A stretch of DNA of 27,849 nt from Chara braunii (Eukaryota; Streptophyta; Charophyceae; Charales; Characeae). Under the pieces are notes generated by a model. It saw only the letters and a program-made list of their open reading frames with translations, was not told the origin of the DNA and ran no database searches. The translations under genes and the position numbers were made by a program. The DNA lies in contig BFEA01000088.1 of the NCBI GenBank assembly GCA_003427395.1, forward strand, positions 2,471,543 to 2,499,391, written 5' to 3'. Below are positions 9,425 through 17,330 of this stretch, one piece after another (position 1 is the stretch's first letter; the number at the start of each line of letters is the position of its first letter).

Positions 9425-9675
9425 TTTCTAAAAAAATTATATAAATTCGTTGCTCGTCTCCAAACTTTAGGAATTTTTTAGGAAATTCTAGGAAATTCTT
9501 AAGTACATTTTTGTTTTTGACTTCGCACGAAGTTGCGGTTGTTCTTCAATTGATTTTCAATCTTGTACTCGGTCCGCATCTACGAAACTTCCAAAAGTTC
9601 TTGTGAGCGAAAGGGGGAAGGTCGAACTAGAGGCAGGAGGGAAGGGGGGGGGGCTCATTTAGAGGAGAGATCGAC

Positions 9676-10510
9676 GGTTCAGGTTGGTAAGTCTTAGAAG
9701 GGTGGGGTGGGACGACATTGGCCGGTGCTGGAACATTTGCTCTGTGACCAGGGGGAGTTTGAGGCCATCGAAGTTATGCCGAGGGTGGAAGGCATAACCA
9801 TCTCGCCCGACGTACTAGCTGTTGTCGGGGCGGTGACCCTGTAACCTTTTTTAGGGGCCATACAGTTAAGGAAGGTGTCCAGGGGGAAGACACTCTCTGT
9901 CCGTCAGAAATAGTCAGGTTGGTACTGGGGTTGTTTGTGTTGCCTTGTAACTCTAGCAGGGGGGGGTATGAGATCTGATGATTTCTGGTACGAGGATTGA
10001 AAGCTTGGGCGGTGTGTTCTTCATCTGTGGGAAGGGTAGGGGACGGATGGTTAGTGGTTCTAGTTCTTGTCCTTTTTCCTTTTGGCCTTCTTAAAGGGGA
10101 TGGTGAAATTTGGAAGTACGGTTTGGAGGGTATTTTGGGGATGCTCGTGCAACAGAGGAAGGGTTGTTCAGGTTGGTAAGTCTACTAGAAGGATGGGGTG
10201 GGGCGACATTGGCCGGTGCTAGAGCAGTGGCGCTGTGACCAAGAGGAGCTTGAGGCCATGAGAGTTATGTCGAGGGTGAATGGTACAATCACCTCGTTTA
10301 ACATAGCTGATGCAGGGGAGGTGTCCCTGTAACCCGGTAGGGGGTTTGCAGTTAAGGAAGTTGTCGAGGGAGGAAGATACTTCATGTCCGTTAGAAACAG
10401 TTAGTTAGGTGTCGGGGCATTTTGTGTTGCCTTGTAACCCTAGCAAGGGGGGTGTGAGAACTGGTGATTTATGGCACGAGGATGAAGACTGAACAGCGGT
10501 TTCTCGTCTG
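9676..10510 (+). repeat. Diverged tandem duplication, offset about 489 bp
   Basis: The block from TTCAGGTTGGTAAGTCT at about 9678 to the GGTACGAGGA text near 9998 recurs from about 10167 to 10482. Matching landmarks are GACATTGGCCGGTGCT, GAGTTTGAGGCCAT/GAGCTTGAGGCCAT, CAGTTAAGGAAG and TTGTGTTGCCTTGTAAC. Divergence is substantial, so the event is old. No protein-coding frame survives across either copy. Confidence 0.75.
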
Positions 10511-10734
10511 TAGCGAGGGTTTGAGTTGGAGTGTTGGTGGTTTTATTTCTGATTTTCACCTCTCTGTTTTCTTCGGATTATCTCAGCAGTTTCTTGTTTT
10601 TTTTTCAAGTAAGTTGGTCGTTTCTGGGTGCTCTTGGTGGTCTTATGAATGTTTGAGGACTCTGGGGACTCCTAGCAACTTGTCTTAGGTTTCGATGCTG
10701 TTATATTCAGTAATCCGCGGCTGTTCGATGTCAG

Positions 10735-10945
10735 AACGATGCTGGCCGGTGCTGGGGTGATGCCCTGTAACTTGCTGATGCAGGAGCATGAGGCTTGGTA
10801 GAGAGATCTGGGGATGCTTTGGGGTGGGCATTCCACGGGACAACCAAGGGTTGCTGTTTGGACGACGCTGGTCGGAGCTGAGGCAAGTCGCGTTGCCCTG
10901 TAACCCAGCAGGTTGTGGGGGTGTGAGGCCTGGTAGAGCTCGGCA
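10735..10945 (+). repeat. Two further degenerate copies of the GTAAC/GGTAGAG motif
   Basis: GCTGGCCGGTGCTGGGG...CCCTGTAACTTGCTGATGC and GCTGGTCGGAGCTGAGG...CCCTGTAACCCAGCAGG lie about 130 bp apart. Each is followed by GAGGC(T/C)TGGTAGAG. Both echo the 9676-10510 duplication and 7845-7910, which suggests one old dispersed family. Confidence 0.5.
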
Positions 10946-11038
10946 GGGAGTAAGATAGTATTGGAGAGCTTTAGAAGGGTTTGCTAAGGATTTTGAGGGT
11001 TTTTGAGCATTTGTAGGACCTTTCCAGTGGGAGAAGCA

Positions 11039-11770
11039 GGAGAAGTAGATGGTTGGATATCAAGCGTCCTACTTGTGAGGGGGCTAGCTCGTAGGACGGA
11101 AATAGGGTACAGCAACAGCGGAGATGGTGGCTCTGCTGCAGTAAGTCTTGCCGGAGTGAGGTAAAGAGGATTGACGGGGGTTTTCTGAGTCGTCTCTGAA
11201 CTTTGTCTAGTTCTGAAGTCTGTCATAGTAAGTTTCTAAGTAGCTCAATTTTCTTAAGCCAAAGCCGGGTAATGGCCCCNGTATCTCAATCATTCAAACT
11301 TCTAAAAAAAGGGAGAAGGAGATGGTGGGATATCACACGTCCTACTAGTGAGGGGGCCAGCTGGTAGGATGGGAATAGGGTACAGCAGCAGCAGAGATGG
11401 TGGCTCTGCTGCGGTAAGTCTTGCCAGAGTGGGGTACAGGTGATTGATTGGGGGTGTCTGAGTCACTTTCCGAATTGTGCATATATCCTGCTTCTTTTCT
11501 CAAAGAGATGAGTGGGAGAAGTAGATGGTTGGATACCAAGCGTCCTACTATTGAGGGCCCTGAGGGGGCTAGCTCGTAGGACGGAAATAGGGTACAGCAG
11601 CAGCAGAGGTGGCTCTGCTGCAGTAAGTCTTGCCAGAGTACGGTAAAGAGGTTTGATGGGGGGATTTGAGTCGTCTTCTGAACTTGCTTATTTCTGAAGT
11701 CTGACGTAGTAATCTGCTAATTAGCTAAATTTTTCTTAGCCAAAGCCGGGTAATGGCCCCGGTATCTCAG
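11039..11770 (+). repeat. Three-copy tandem repeat of a roughly 250-bp unit
   Basis: The unit begins GGAGAAGTAGATGGTTGG, passes AGCGTCCTACT, GGGGGCTAGCTCGTAGGACG, AATAGGGTACAGCA, GTGGCTCTGCTGCAGTAAGT, and ends AGCCAAAGCCGGGTAATGGC, then CCCGGTATCTCA. The starts are 11039, 11312 and 11515. Copy 2 is cut short after about 170 bp and lacks the CCGGGTAATGGCCCCGG end. Copy 3 has a small GAGGGCCCTGAGGGGG insertion. An N occurs at 11280. Low-quality frames cross it, but none is conserved between copies. Confidence 0.8.
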
Positions 11771-11800
11771 CTTTTCCAATTTCCATGTAAATTTCCATAT

Positions 11801-11875
11801 GGGACGCTGGGCCCGGTTCCCAGCACGTGCTGCTCCCCACAAATAGATTGGAGCTTTGTTCCCATTTAAAAAAAA
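11801..11875 (+). mobile_element. A-tailed SINE-like element, copy 3 (short)
   Basis: GGGACGCTGGGCCCGGTTCC, then CAGCACGTGCTGCTCCCC and ACAAATAGATTGGAGC, ends in eight A. It resembles the 12415 copy more closely than the 1991 copy (GGGCCCGG/GGGGCCGG, TAGATTGGAGC), so two subfamilies are present. Confidence 0.7.
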
Positions 11876-12021
11876 CTTTCTCCCACTTCGTGGCCTCTGG
11901 TGACACAACCGCCGCGAAGCGTTCATCTTTCCCACCCATCCCAGGGTGGGGTGGTGTGGCTCCATTCTTTTCTTGGCCAGGCAGCGAAGGAAGCTGACGA
12001 GCGGAAAAAGGGATTTGAGTT

Positions 12022-12411
12022 ATGCTAGTAAGATACGCCGATGATTTCGTTGTTCTTCACAAGGCTCGAAGAGTTGTTCAGGGCGCTCAAGGCTTCCTAT
12101 CACAATGGCTCCAACCCATGGCCCTGCACTTTGTGCCTGATCAAACTCGCATAGTCACTACGGGAGAAGGATTCCATTTCTCAGCACATGACGTTCTCCA
12201 CCTTGGCAAAGGCTCGAAGAGCAGACGCTTCGCGTCTGAATCCCACGGGCTCGTCAGCAGAGTTGCTCCGTCCAAGAAATCACAGGAAACACTTCTTTCG
12301 CATACTCGTTTTGTAATACAATCTCACAAAGGTTCCGCTGTACACCGACTCATCAGTGCTTTGGTTCCGTTGATTTCAGGTTGGGGAAACTACTTTAAGT
12401 TTTCGATCTTG
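12022..12411 (+). pseudogene. Group II intron reverse transcriptase/maturase, internal fragment
   Basis: The family's proteins reverse transcribe and help splice group II introns in organelles and bacteria. The first residues MLVRYADDFVVLHKA hold the catalytic motif of RT domain 5. Next come FLSQWLQPMALHFVPDQTRI (domain 6) and GEGFHFSAHDV (domain 7, usually GFxFLG). The thumb/X region is VAPSKKSQETLLSHTRF, followed by IQSHKGSAVHRLISALVPLI and SGWGNYFKF, the usual maturase-specific signature. All N-terminal RT domains are missing, and the C-terminal side is cut at 12412-12415 by a SINE. The open frame continues to 12567 only through SINE and AAG-repeat sequence. The text is organelle-like and is probably a second mitochondrial or plastid insertion. 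Confidence 0.85.
12222..12238. repeat. Perfect hairpin inside the maturase frame
   Basis: CAGACGC (12222-12228), loop TTC, then GCGTCTG (12232-12238). It falls just after RT domain 7 and adds residues that look out of place (SRRFASE). Short GC-rich hairpins of this kind spread in algal organelle genomes, which would fit an organelle origin. Confidence 0.5.
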
Positions 12412-12414
12412 AAT

Positions 12415-12515
12415 GGGACGCTGGGGCCGGTTCCCAGCACATACTGCTCCCCACGAATAAATTGGAGCATGTCCCTTAAAAAAAAAAAAGAAGAAGAAGA
12501 AGAAGAAGAAGAAGG
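12415..12515 (+). mobile_element. A-tailed SINE-like element, copy 4, inserted in the maturase
   Basis: GGGACGCTGGGGCCGGTTCC, then CAGCACATACTGCTCCCCAC and GAATAAATTGGAGCATG, runs into 12 A and an (AAG)n tail. It begins exactly where maturase homology stops. It lies in the same orientation as the 11801 copy, so the maturase fragment sits between two SINE copies about 610 bp apart. Confidence 0.75.
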
Positions 12516-12940
12516 CCAGAAAGGTGGAAAAGAAAAGGAAAGGGAGGGAAGGAGGGGAAAGGGATAGTGAAGGAGCAGGTTGTGATAGAGAAAGGAACTC
12601 AAAGAACACCAGCGATGAAGCCAAGCGATTCAGCGGGGATCATAACAAAAACATGAAGTAGGAATTTGAGAGTCTGACTTCCGAAAGTAAGTGGAGCAGT
12701 TTTCTGCCCATTTCGAGAGTCTGACAGCTCTTGAATCAGGAGTAGTGGTGTGAGACTCTACATCTCTATGTGAAGATTTGAAAATTCAAAGCATTAAATT
12801 ATGGGGTAACTCTGCGGCCGTCACAAAAAAAGTTTATAAATGCATTCGAAACAGGATTTCTGCAGTCTAGTCAGGGCCATAGTTTGAAATGCAGTCCAAA
12901 CTCTAATTTGCGGAAAAGTTGCGCCGTGGAGTTTGAGACT
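12516..12940. other. No gene seen
   Basis: Purine-rich sequence after the SINE tail to about 12570, then mixed sequence. GAGAGTCTGAC occurs twice (near 12668 and 12716). No coding or RNA signal. Confidence 0.35.
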
Positions 12941-12943
12941 GCA

Positions 12944-12967
12944 ATCTATTGGTGGGGAGCATCACCT
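12944..12967 (-). mobile_element. SINE-like fragment, copy 5
   Basis: ATCTATTGGTGGGGAGCATC is the core of the family in minus orientation. It stops at CACCTG, where a MITE begins. The matching outer half of such an element (poly(T) to GGAGGCTCC) lies at 13226-13341, after the MITE, so an original element may have been split and rearranged. Confidence 0.55.
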
Positions 12968-13135
12968 GGGGCGTGGTCCCACTAGCAAAGAGGATCGGAT
13001 CGAATGCCTGCATCTGGACGTGTTTGAGGACAGGAGCAGGAAATAGGGATAGAACTGCTTCTCTGTATATCTGCATAAAACATAGCCAGATTCAGGATTT
13101 CTATCCTATCCCCTTGGCTATTGGGACCACGGCCC
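12968..13135. mobile_element. Foldback MITE, copy 1 (AAAGAGG subtype)
   Basis: The terminal inverted repeats are GGGGCGTGGTCCCACTAGCA at the left and TTGGGACCACGGCCC at the right end. Inside, CTGCATCTGGACGTGTT faces ACATAGCCAGATTCAGG. No transposase is present. It shares its ends with four other copies in the window and is inserted at the end of a SINE fragment. Confidence 0.7.
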
Positions 13136-13225
13136 TCCTGTGCCCTTTTTGCTTTTTCACCTTGCCGCAGCTTTTCCCCTGCCACTTCCTTTTCCTCTCT
13201 TCCCCTCTTTTGATTTGTTATCCCT

Positions 13226-13341
13226 TTTTTTTTCTTTTCTTTTTTTTTTTTCTTTTTTTTTTTGAAAGAAACAGCCCGAGTGGCTACTATACTAGGGGTG
13301 CTGATATGATCAGACACCACTAGTAGTGCCGGGGAGGCTCC
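13226..13341 (-). mobile_element. A-tailed SINE-like element, copy 6 (tail half)
   Basis: A T-rich run interrupted by C (13226-13263) precedes GAAAGAAACAGCC, AGGGGTGCTGATATGATCAG, ACACCACTAGTAGTG and GGGGAGGCTCC, the family's tail half in minus orientation. The match stops where the CATCTATTGGTGG core should follow. Confidence 0.65.
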
Positions 13342-13668
13342 GTAAAGTACATTTAAAATACAATTACACAGCTTGATGTGCATCGTGTCAGATACGAGAA
13401 GAACAAGGCCGTGAAAGGTTAGCAAGCCAGTAGTCTGTACTAACTATGGATTGTGATGTAGTTTACAGTGAGAACCGTGTCATTTATGAAAACAATCCAA
13501 TTGTGGCAGGTTTAGTATACCTGTGGGGGAGGTGGGCTGAAACCGGCCCAGCATCCTGACAATCCTTCTGGATCACTGTGCAATTACACTGAACTCTGTA
13601 CTATGTGCCTATCATGACTGTGGTTGTACCTCCAGGACAGACACCTGTCCCGAGTATTATGCTTCTTC
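13342..13668. other. No gene seen
   Basis: Mixed sequence between two SINE-like copies. I find no coding frame, RNA gene or repeat I can support. Confidence 0.3.
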
Positions 13669-13803
13669 TTTTTTTTTTTTTAATGAAAACAACTCAAGTG
13701 ATTGCTAGGGGTGCTGATAAGAGCAGACACCACTAGCAGACTCGGGGAGGCTCCATCTATTGGTGGGGAGTATCACCTGCTGGAAAACGAGTCCAGCGTC
13801 CCT
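13669..13803 (-). mobile_element. A-tailed SINE-like element, copy 7 (near full length)
   Basis: From a poly(T) of about 13 bases it reads AATGAAAACAACTCAAGTG, GCTAGGGGTGCTGATAAGAG, CAGACACCACTAGCAG, GGGGAGGCTCCATCTATTGG, then ACCTGCTGGAAAACGAGTCC. With 2897-3040 it gives the family consensus in minus orientation. Confidence 0.75.
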
Positions 13804-14544
13804 GTAAACAATCAGATATCATATCTCATGCCACGTGTTCCTCGTACTGTAACCCTGAGCCTTTGATAAGTCAACACGTTGGCACACGCTATTCAACCTA
13901 GAGCGCAGCATTGATTTCCCTCTCAACCGAGGGGATTGACTGCCCTCCAAAATCTAGAAATATACCCTACTCAGAAACCGTCATCTTACTCTAGAGAATT
14001 AATACAGCACCATGAGGGGAAGCGGTAATCCAAGTAGGGAGGTAAAACTCAAATACGACAGAACTCCGGTAAAGGTCAATTATCACAGAATTAAGATTAC
14101 TTGTACCAATAATTGCCCTCGACCAGGGAACATGACAATATTCCAACCTCTCCTTACTTTGAGGTCCTCAGCATGATCCACAAACATCGCGCAACGCTCT
14201 GAACAAAGGGGCGTTCAAAATAAGGAGCCCGTAAAGGTTGATGAAGGCAAAACCCCGGACCAAATCCAGAATTTCTATTTCCATCCCTGTTGTAAAGTTA
14301 CCTATCCCTATTTCCCCCCTCCGATCGTGAAAATATGCAAACTCACACAGGCGAAGAGGTACTAATGGTAGGCACAATCAAACAGGAAATANTTGATGAA
14401 ATTGAATTCACGAACTCCANGCGGCAGAACAACAATCAGTCACACCAGCTTACCTGGTCTGCCACGTGGCCATTCCTATATTCTATACCGCCGCAAGCCG
14501 TGAAATCGCCAAAAACACTTGGCAAGAGCAACTGACACGTGGCC
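13804..14544. other. No supported gene; downstream flank of the 15374 gene
   Basis: Little can be identified. A weak relative of the 3112 repeat lies near 13907-13950. On the minus strand a good splice donor (ACCAG/GTAAGC) lies near 14455, and G-box hexamers CACGTG lie at 14463-14468 and 14536-14541. Single Ns at 14392, 14420, 14563 and 14602 lower base accuracy. Confidence 0.35.
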
Positions 14545-15374
14545 TCACCCACCCCTCCTATGNTGCCAAGCACACCTTGCGACCCGATTATCCACCCATC
14601 GNTATCCCACCCCTTCGCGCCACCATCCCACCCCCGGCATCCCCATCTTACCTTCATATTTACAACACGTTCCGGTCATCCAACCCACTCGCCCCCAATC
14701 GGACGCAACGTACACCGGGAGGGAGAACAAAAAGGGGATGCTGGGGAAAGAGGGATAACACTCGCTGCTGCTATTACCGTTGTTGCAATCATTATCCTTC
14801 ATAGTCGCACGCATGCTAGTGTTCCCTCCTCCTATTCCATTCTCATGCTGAATGTAGTTGTTGTTATCATTGTTGCCATTCTCGCCGTGCGCCACAGCCC
14901 TCGGCAATTCATTATTGTCATTAGCGTTGTCGATGTTATGGATTTGAGTGATGCAGGAGAAATGATTATCGTCGTCGCTATTGGCAGTCGTGGCGGCATC
15001 GTGTACACTGATGTTGCTGTGTTGCTGTTGTAAGAATCAATCGTGATATCGTCGTCGTCCGCAAACAATCGATCCTCCAATTCGCCGCAGAGACCTTGCC
15101 CCTCCTCAAGCTCCTCTTCGCAGCGTCTCATCAGTGCATACAATCGTGGCCGATGTATAGAAGCTGCCAAATGGGGGGGTGGCCCCTCTTCCAACCCCCA
15201 GATTATCTCCAGCATGGATTGCTGGACACTCCGAATCGACGACATCGGCAGCTCCATCCCCTCGGTCACAATCATTCTCAACTTCGCCACCGTCTGGCTT
15301 AGCCGCGCAGCACTCACTTGAGCAGTATTGAGCCACCCGACCGCTCCTGACCACTTCTCGTTCACGCTCGCCAT
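14545..15374 (-). CDS. Unrecognised Asn/Asp-rich protein gene, probably frameshifted
   Basis: I do not recognise the family. The ATG at 15374-15372 opens MASVNEKWSGAVGWLNTAQV. About 110 residues follow that look real: mostly helix-forming, with an acidic segment (MRRCEEELEEGQGLCGELED) and an Asp run (FADDDDITIDSYNSNT). In that frame the text then turns to Thr/Ile-rich nonsense and stops at 14832. The neighbouring frame takes over with HDAATTANSDDDNHFSC, then GENGNNDNNNYIQHENGIGG, ending at 14545. The switch falls in a CAACAGCAACACAGCAAC tract near 15020, a likely place for a small insertion or deletion, real or assembly-made. An intron is the alternative. The third codon positions are GC-rich. 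Confidence 0.5.
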
Positions 15375-15519
15375 CTCCAACCTCAAAACCCCACGTCATG
15401 CACTACAACACAGGCTCAGAGAACTGCGTCACTGTTATACAGTAACCTCCAATCAATCACAGCTGGCGCTTCCCCTGTTCACACGTCGCGGGGCGTCAAC
15501 GCCACCAAACGACAGGTGG

Positions 15520-15525
15520 CACGTG
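15520..15525. promoter_or_regulatory. G-box CACGTG upstream of the 15374 gene
   Basis: The palindromic hexamer lies within GCACGTGGC about 146 bp upstream of the minus-strand ATG at 15374. G-boxes bind plant bZIP and bHLH factors. The position suits a promoter element, but six-base matches are common by chance. Confidence 0.3.
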
Positions 15526-15651
15526 GCAAGCTAAAAGCCACGGCCACATGTCGGGCGCGTGCACAGGCCCAGCGGCCTGGAGGGGGCTCACCTCTCCAAC
15601 ACGCTGGTCAAGCCGGGTGCGGCCGGGCCTTGCCGGTCGGCCGGCGTTAGG

Positions 15652-15667
15652 GCGCTAGCGCTAGCGC
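15652..15667. repeat. 16-bp perfect palindrome in a GC-rich patch
   Basis: GCGCTAGCGCTAGCGC reads the same on both strands. It sits in a locally GC-rich patch (about 15540-15670) full of GGCCGG and CCGGC motifs, unlike either flank. Confidence 0.55.
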
Positions 15668-15726
15668 AGTTCCAGGCTTTAGAGCCTCTTAACACTGAGT
15701 AGTATTGTGTTCTACCTTATATCCTA

Positions 15727-15777
15727 CCATCTATTAGTGGACAGCATCATCTCCTGGAAGCCGAGTCCAGCTCCCAT
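15727..15777 (-). mobile_element. SINE-like fragment, copy 8 (diverged)
   Basis: CCATCTATTAGTGGACAGCA, then TCATCTCCTGGAAGCCGAGT and CCAGCTCCCATG, is the family core in minus orientation with several changes and without a tail. Confidence 0.6.
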
Positions 15778-16119
15778 GTATAATCTAATGAAGCATGTCT
15801 CAGATCCTCACCCGAGTGTTTGTCATTACCTAAGCACTGCAGTCAATCATCATCTACCCCCGCCGGGGCTCCCATCTCCCGTGGAGCTGCTTATGTCACC
15901 CCTCCCGTCCGGGCCCCAACTTCCTTGTTTTGACCCAGTGCGATTCCACAGTCCCCTACGTATGGATTTATTCGAACTTCAACAGCCCTGTGCAATCTGT
16001 AGGTTTATGAGTTAGTTCTATATTGTAAGTAAACTCGACGCTGTGTGTCTGTGTTAACCTCTGGCAACCCCCAAAAAATCCTGAAGATTCCTGGAGCTCC
16101 TTTCTCAGGCTTTCTGCAA
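15778..16119. other. No gene seen up to the gap
   Basis: Mixed sequence with no credible frame. It ends at the assembly gap. Confidence 0.3.
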
Positions 16120-16343
16120 NNNNNNNNNNNNNNNNNNNNNNNNNNNNNNNNNNNNNNNNNNNNNNNNNNNNNNNNNNNNNNNNNNNNNNNNNNNNNNNNN
16201 NNNNNNNNNNNNNNNNNNNNNNNNNNNNNNNNNNNNNNNNNNNNNNNNNNNNNNNNNNNNNNNNNNNNNNNNNNNNNNNNNNNNNNNNNNNNNNNNNNNN
16301 NNNNNNNNNNNNNNNNNNNNNNNNNNNNNNNNNNNNNNNNNNN
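16120..16343. other. Assembly gap (224 N)
   Basis: A run of N. The true length and content are unknown. Frames translated across it are meaningless. Confidence 0.99.
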
Positions 16344-16420
16344 TTGTTCTTTTTATTTTGTTCCTTGCCGTTCCTCGTCAGTCCAGGGCTGTACTCAAAG
16401 GGGAACATCCGGGTAGCTGA

Positions 16421-16737
16421 GTCCCACTAGCAAAAAAGGGTATTTGATTGAATGCCTGAATCTGGACGTGTCCATGGAAAGGTGCAGAAAATCGAGATTG
16501 AACTGCTTTTCCGCATCTCACCAGTACACCACATATCCGCCTGCGGGTGCCAGCATGAAACCGGCACCACTTCGGAGGCCGCCGATTTTATTTTTCTAAT
16601 GGCGGGTCTGGCCGCGTGGCGCCTCCGAGTTTTGCTTGTGGCTACAAAAACTTTCTGCAAGGCTGGGGCCGTGTACTACCGGTTTAAAACATGTCCAGAT
16701 TCCGAAGCTTAATCCAACCCTCTTTGCTAGTGGGACC
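16421..16737. mobile_element. Foldback MITE, copy 2 (AAAGAGG subtype, long)
   Basis: The left end is GTCCCACTAGCAAAAAAGGG...GAATGCCTGAATCTGGACGT. The right end is its inverse: ACATGTCCAGATTCCGAAGC...CTCTTTGCTAGTGGGACC. At about 317 bp it is twice the usual length. The extra interior holds its own imperfect GC-rich inverted repeat (CGGAGGCCGCC / GGCGCCTCCG), possibly a nested insertion. Confidence 0.75.
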
Positions 16738-17167
16738 TTGCCCCTGGATTCTTCATTTCCGGCCACAAATTGCGGAGATCATTTGCCAGAGACATGGAAT
16801 CACTGCAAGTGGGACCTGCCACGGCTTACGCTGATATAACTACGTGTCAAAATTTGCTTTACAATCTGATTTTTTTTTATTTTTTTTTTAACCACCGGTT
16901 CGACCGAACTAAGCCACATAAAAAAAAAAAAAAAAAAACAGAACTAAGCCAGGCTCTTAATGGTCCATGCAGTACTAAGAGAGCATACGGCTTGAAGTTC
17001 AGGCCTGGGCCAGTAGTGGCCTGTGGAGGCCGGTAAGAAAAAACCCAGTTGGACAATCTGAAGCCTCCAAGAATGGTGTCATAACGTAGCTTCGTAACAA
17101 GCACACTAGTTGTCACAGAAGCTCAGTAGGTTTGAGCTGAGGAAGGGTGGGGATAGGGGACGGGGGG
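16738..17167. other. No gene; facing poly(T) and poly(A) tracts
   Basis: A T-rich tract near 16869-16889 faces an A tract at 16920-16938 across ACCGGTTCGACCGAAC. The two tracts could fold back, or could mark two A-tailed insertions in opposite orientation. No coding signal. Confidence 0.4.
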
Positions 17168-17330
17168 CCAGGTCCCACTAGCAGCGTTGAGTTTCCTCAA
17201 CGCCTGAATCTGGACGTGTTCGTGGAGATGTGCGGTTGAGAAAACTCAACTCAACGCGATTTCTGCACATTTCCACAGACACGTCCAGATTCAGGCGTTG
17301 AGGAAACTGAACCCTGCTAGTGGGACCTGG
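17168..17330. mobile_element. Foldback MITE, copy 3 (GCGTTGAG subtype)
   Basis: CCAGGTCCCACTAGCAGCGT, then TGAGTTTCCTCAACGCC and TGAATCTGGACGTGTTCGTG, is mirrored at the right by ACACGTCCAGATTCAGGCGT...CTGCTAGTGGGACCTGG. The 163-bp element could fold into one long hairpin over most of its length. The GCGTTGAG...CTCAACGC motif forms a smaller inverted repeat within each arm. Non-autonomous. Confidence 0.85.

Larger units (their letters stand above)
8771..9600 (+). other. AT-rich island of probable mitochondrial origin (NUMT)
   Basis: This stretch is visibly richer in A and T than both sides and contains two organelle-type genes in tandem on the plus strand: a tRNA-Gln-like sequence and the start of sdh3. 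The flanks are nuclear-type repeats related to each other (7845-7910 and 9676-10945), so an inserted mitochondrial fragment is the simplest reading. The borders are approximate. The small palindrome ACTTCGCACGAAGT near 9520 resembles short hairpins common in algal organelle DNA. Confidence 0.6.

Noticed and set aside
15968-16416. Frames running through the N gap
   Set aside because: They consist of unknown residues with short flanks and carry no information.
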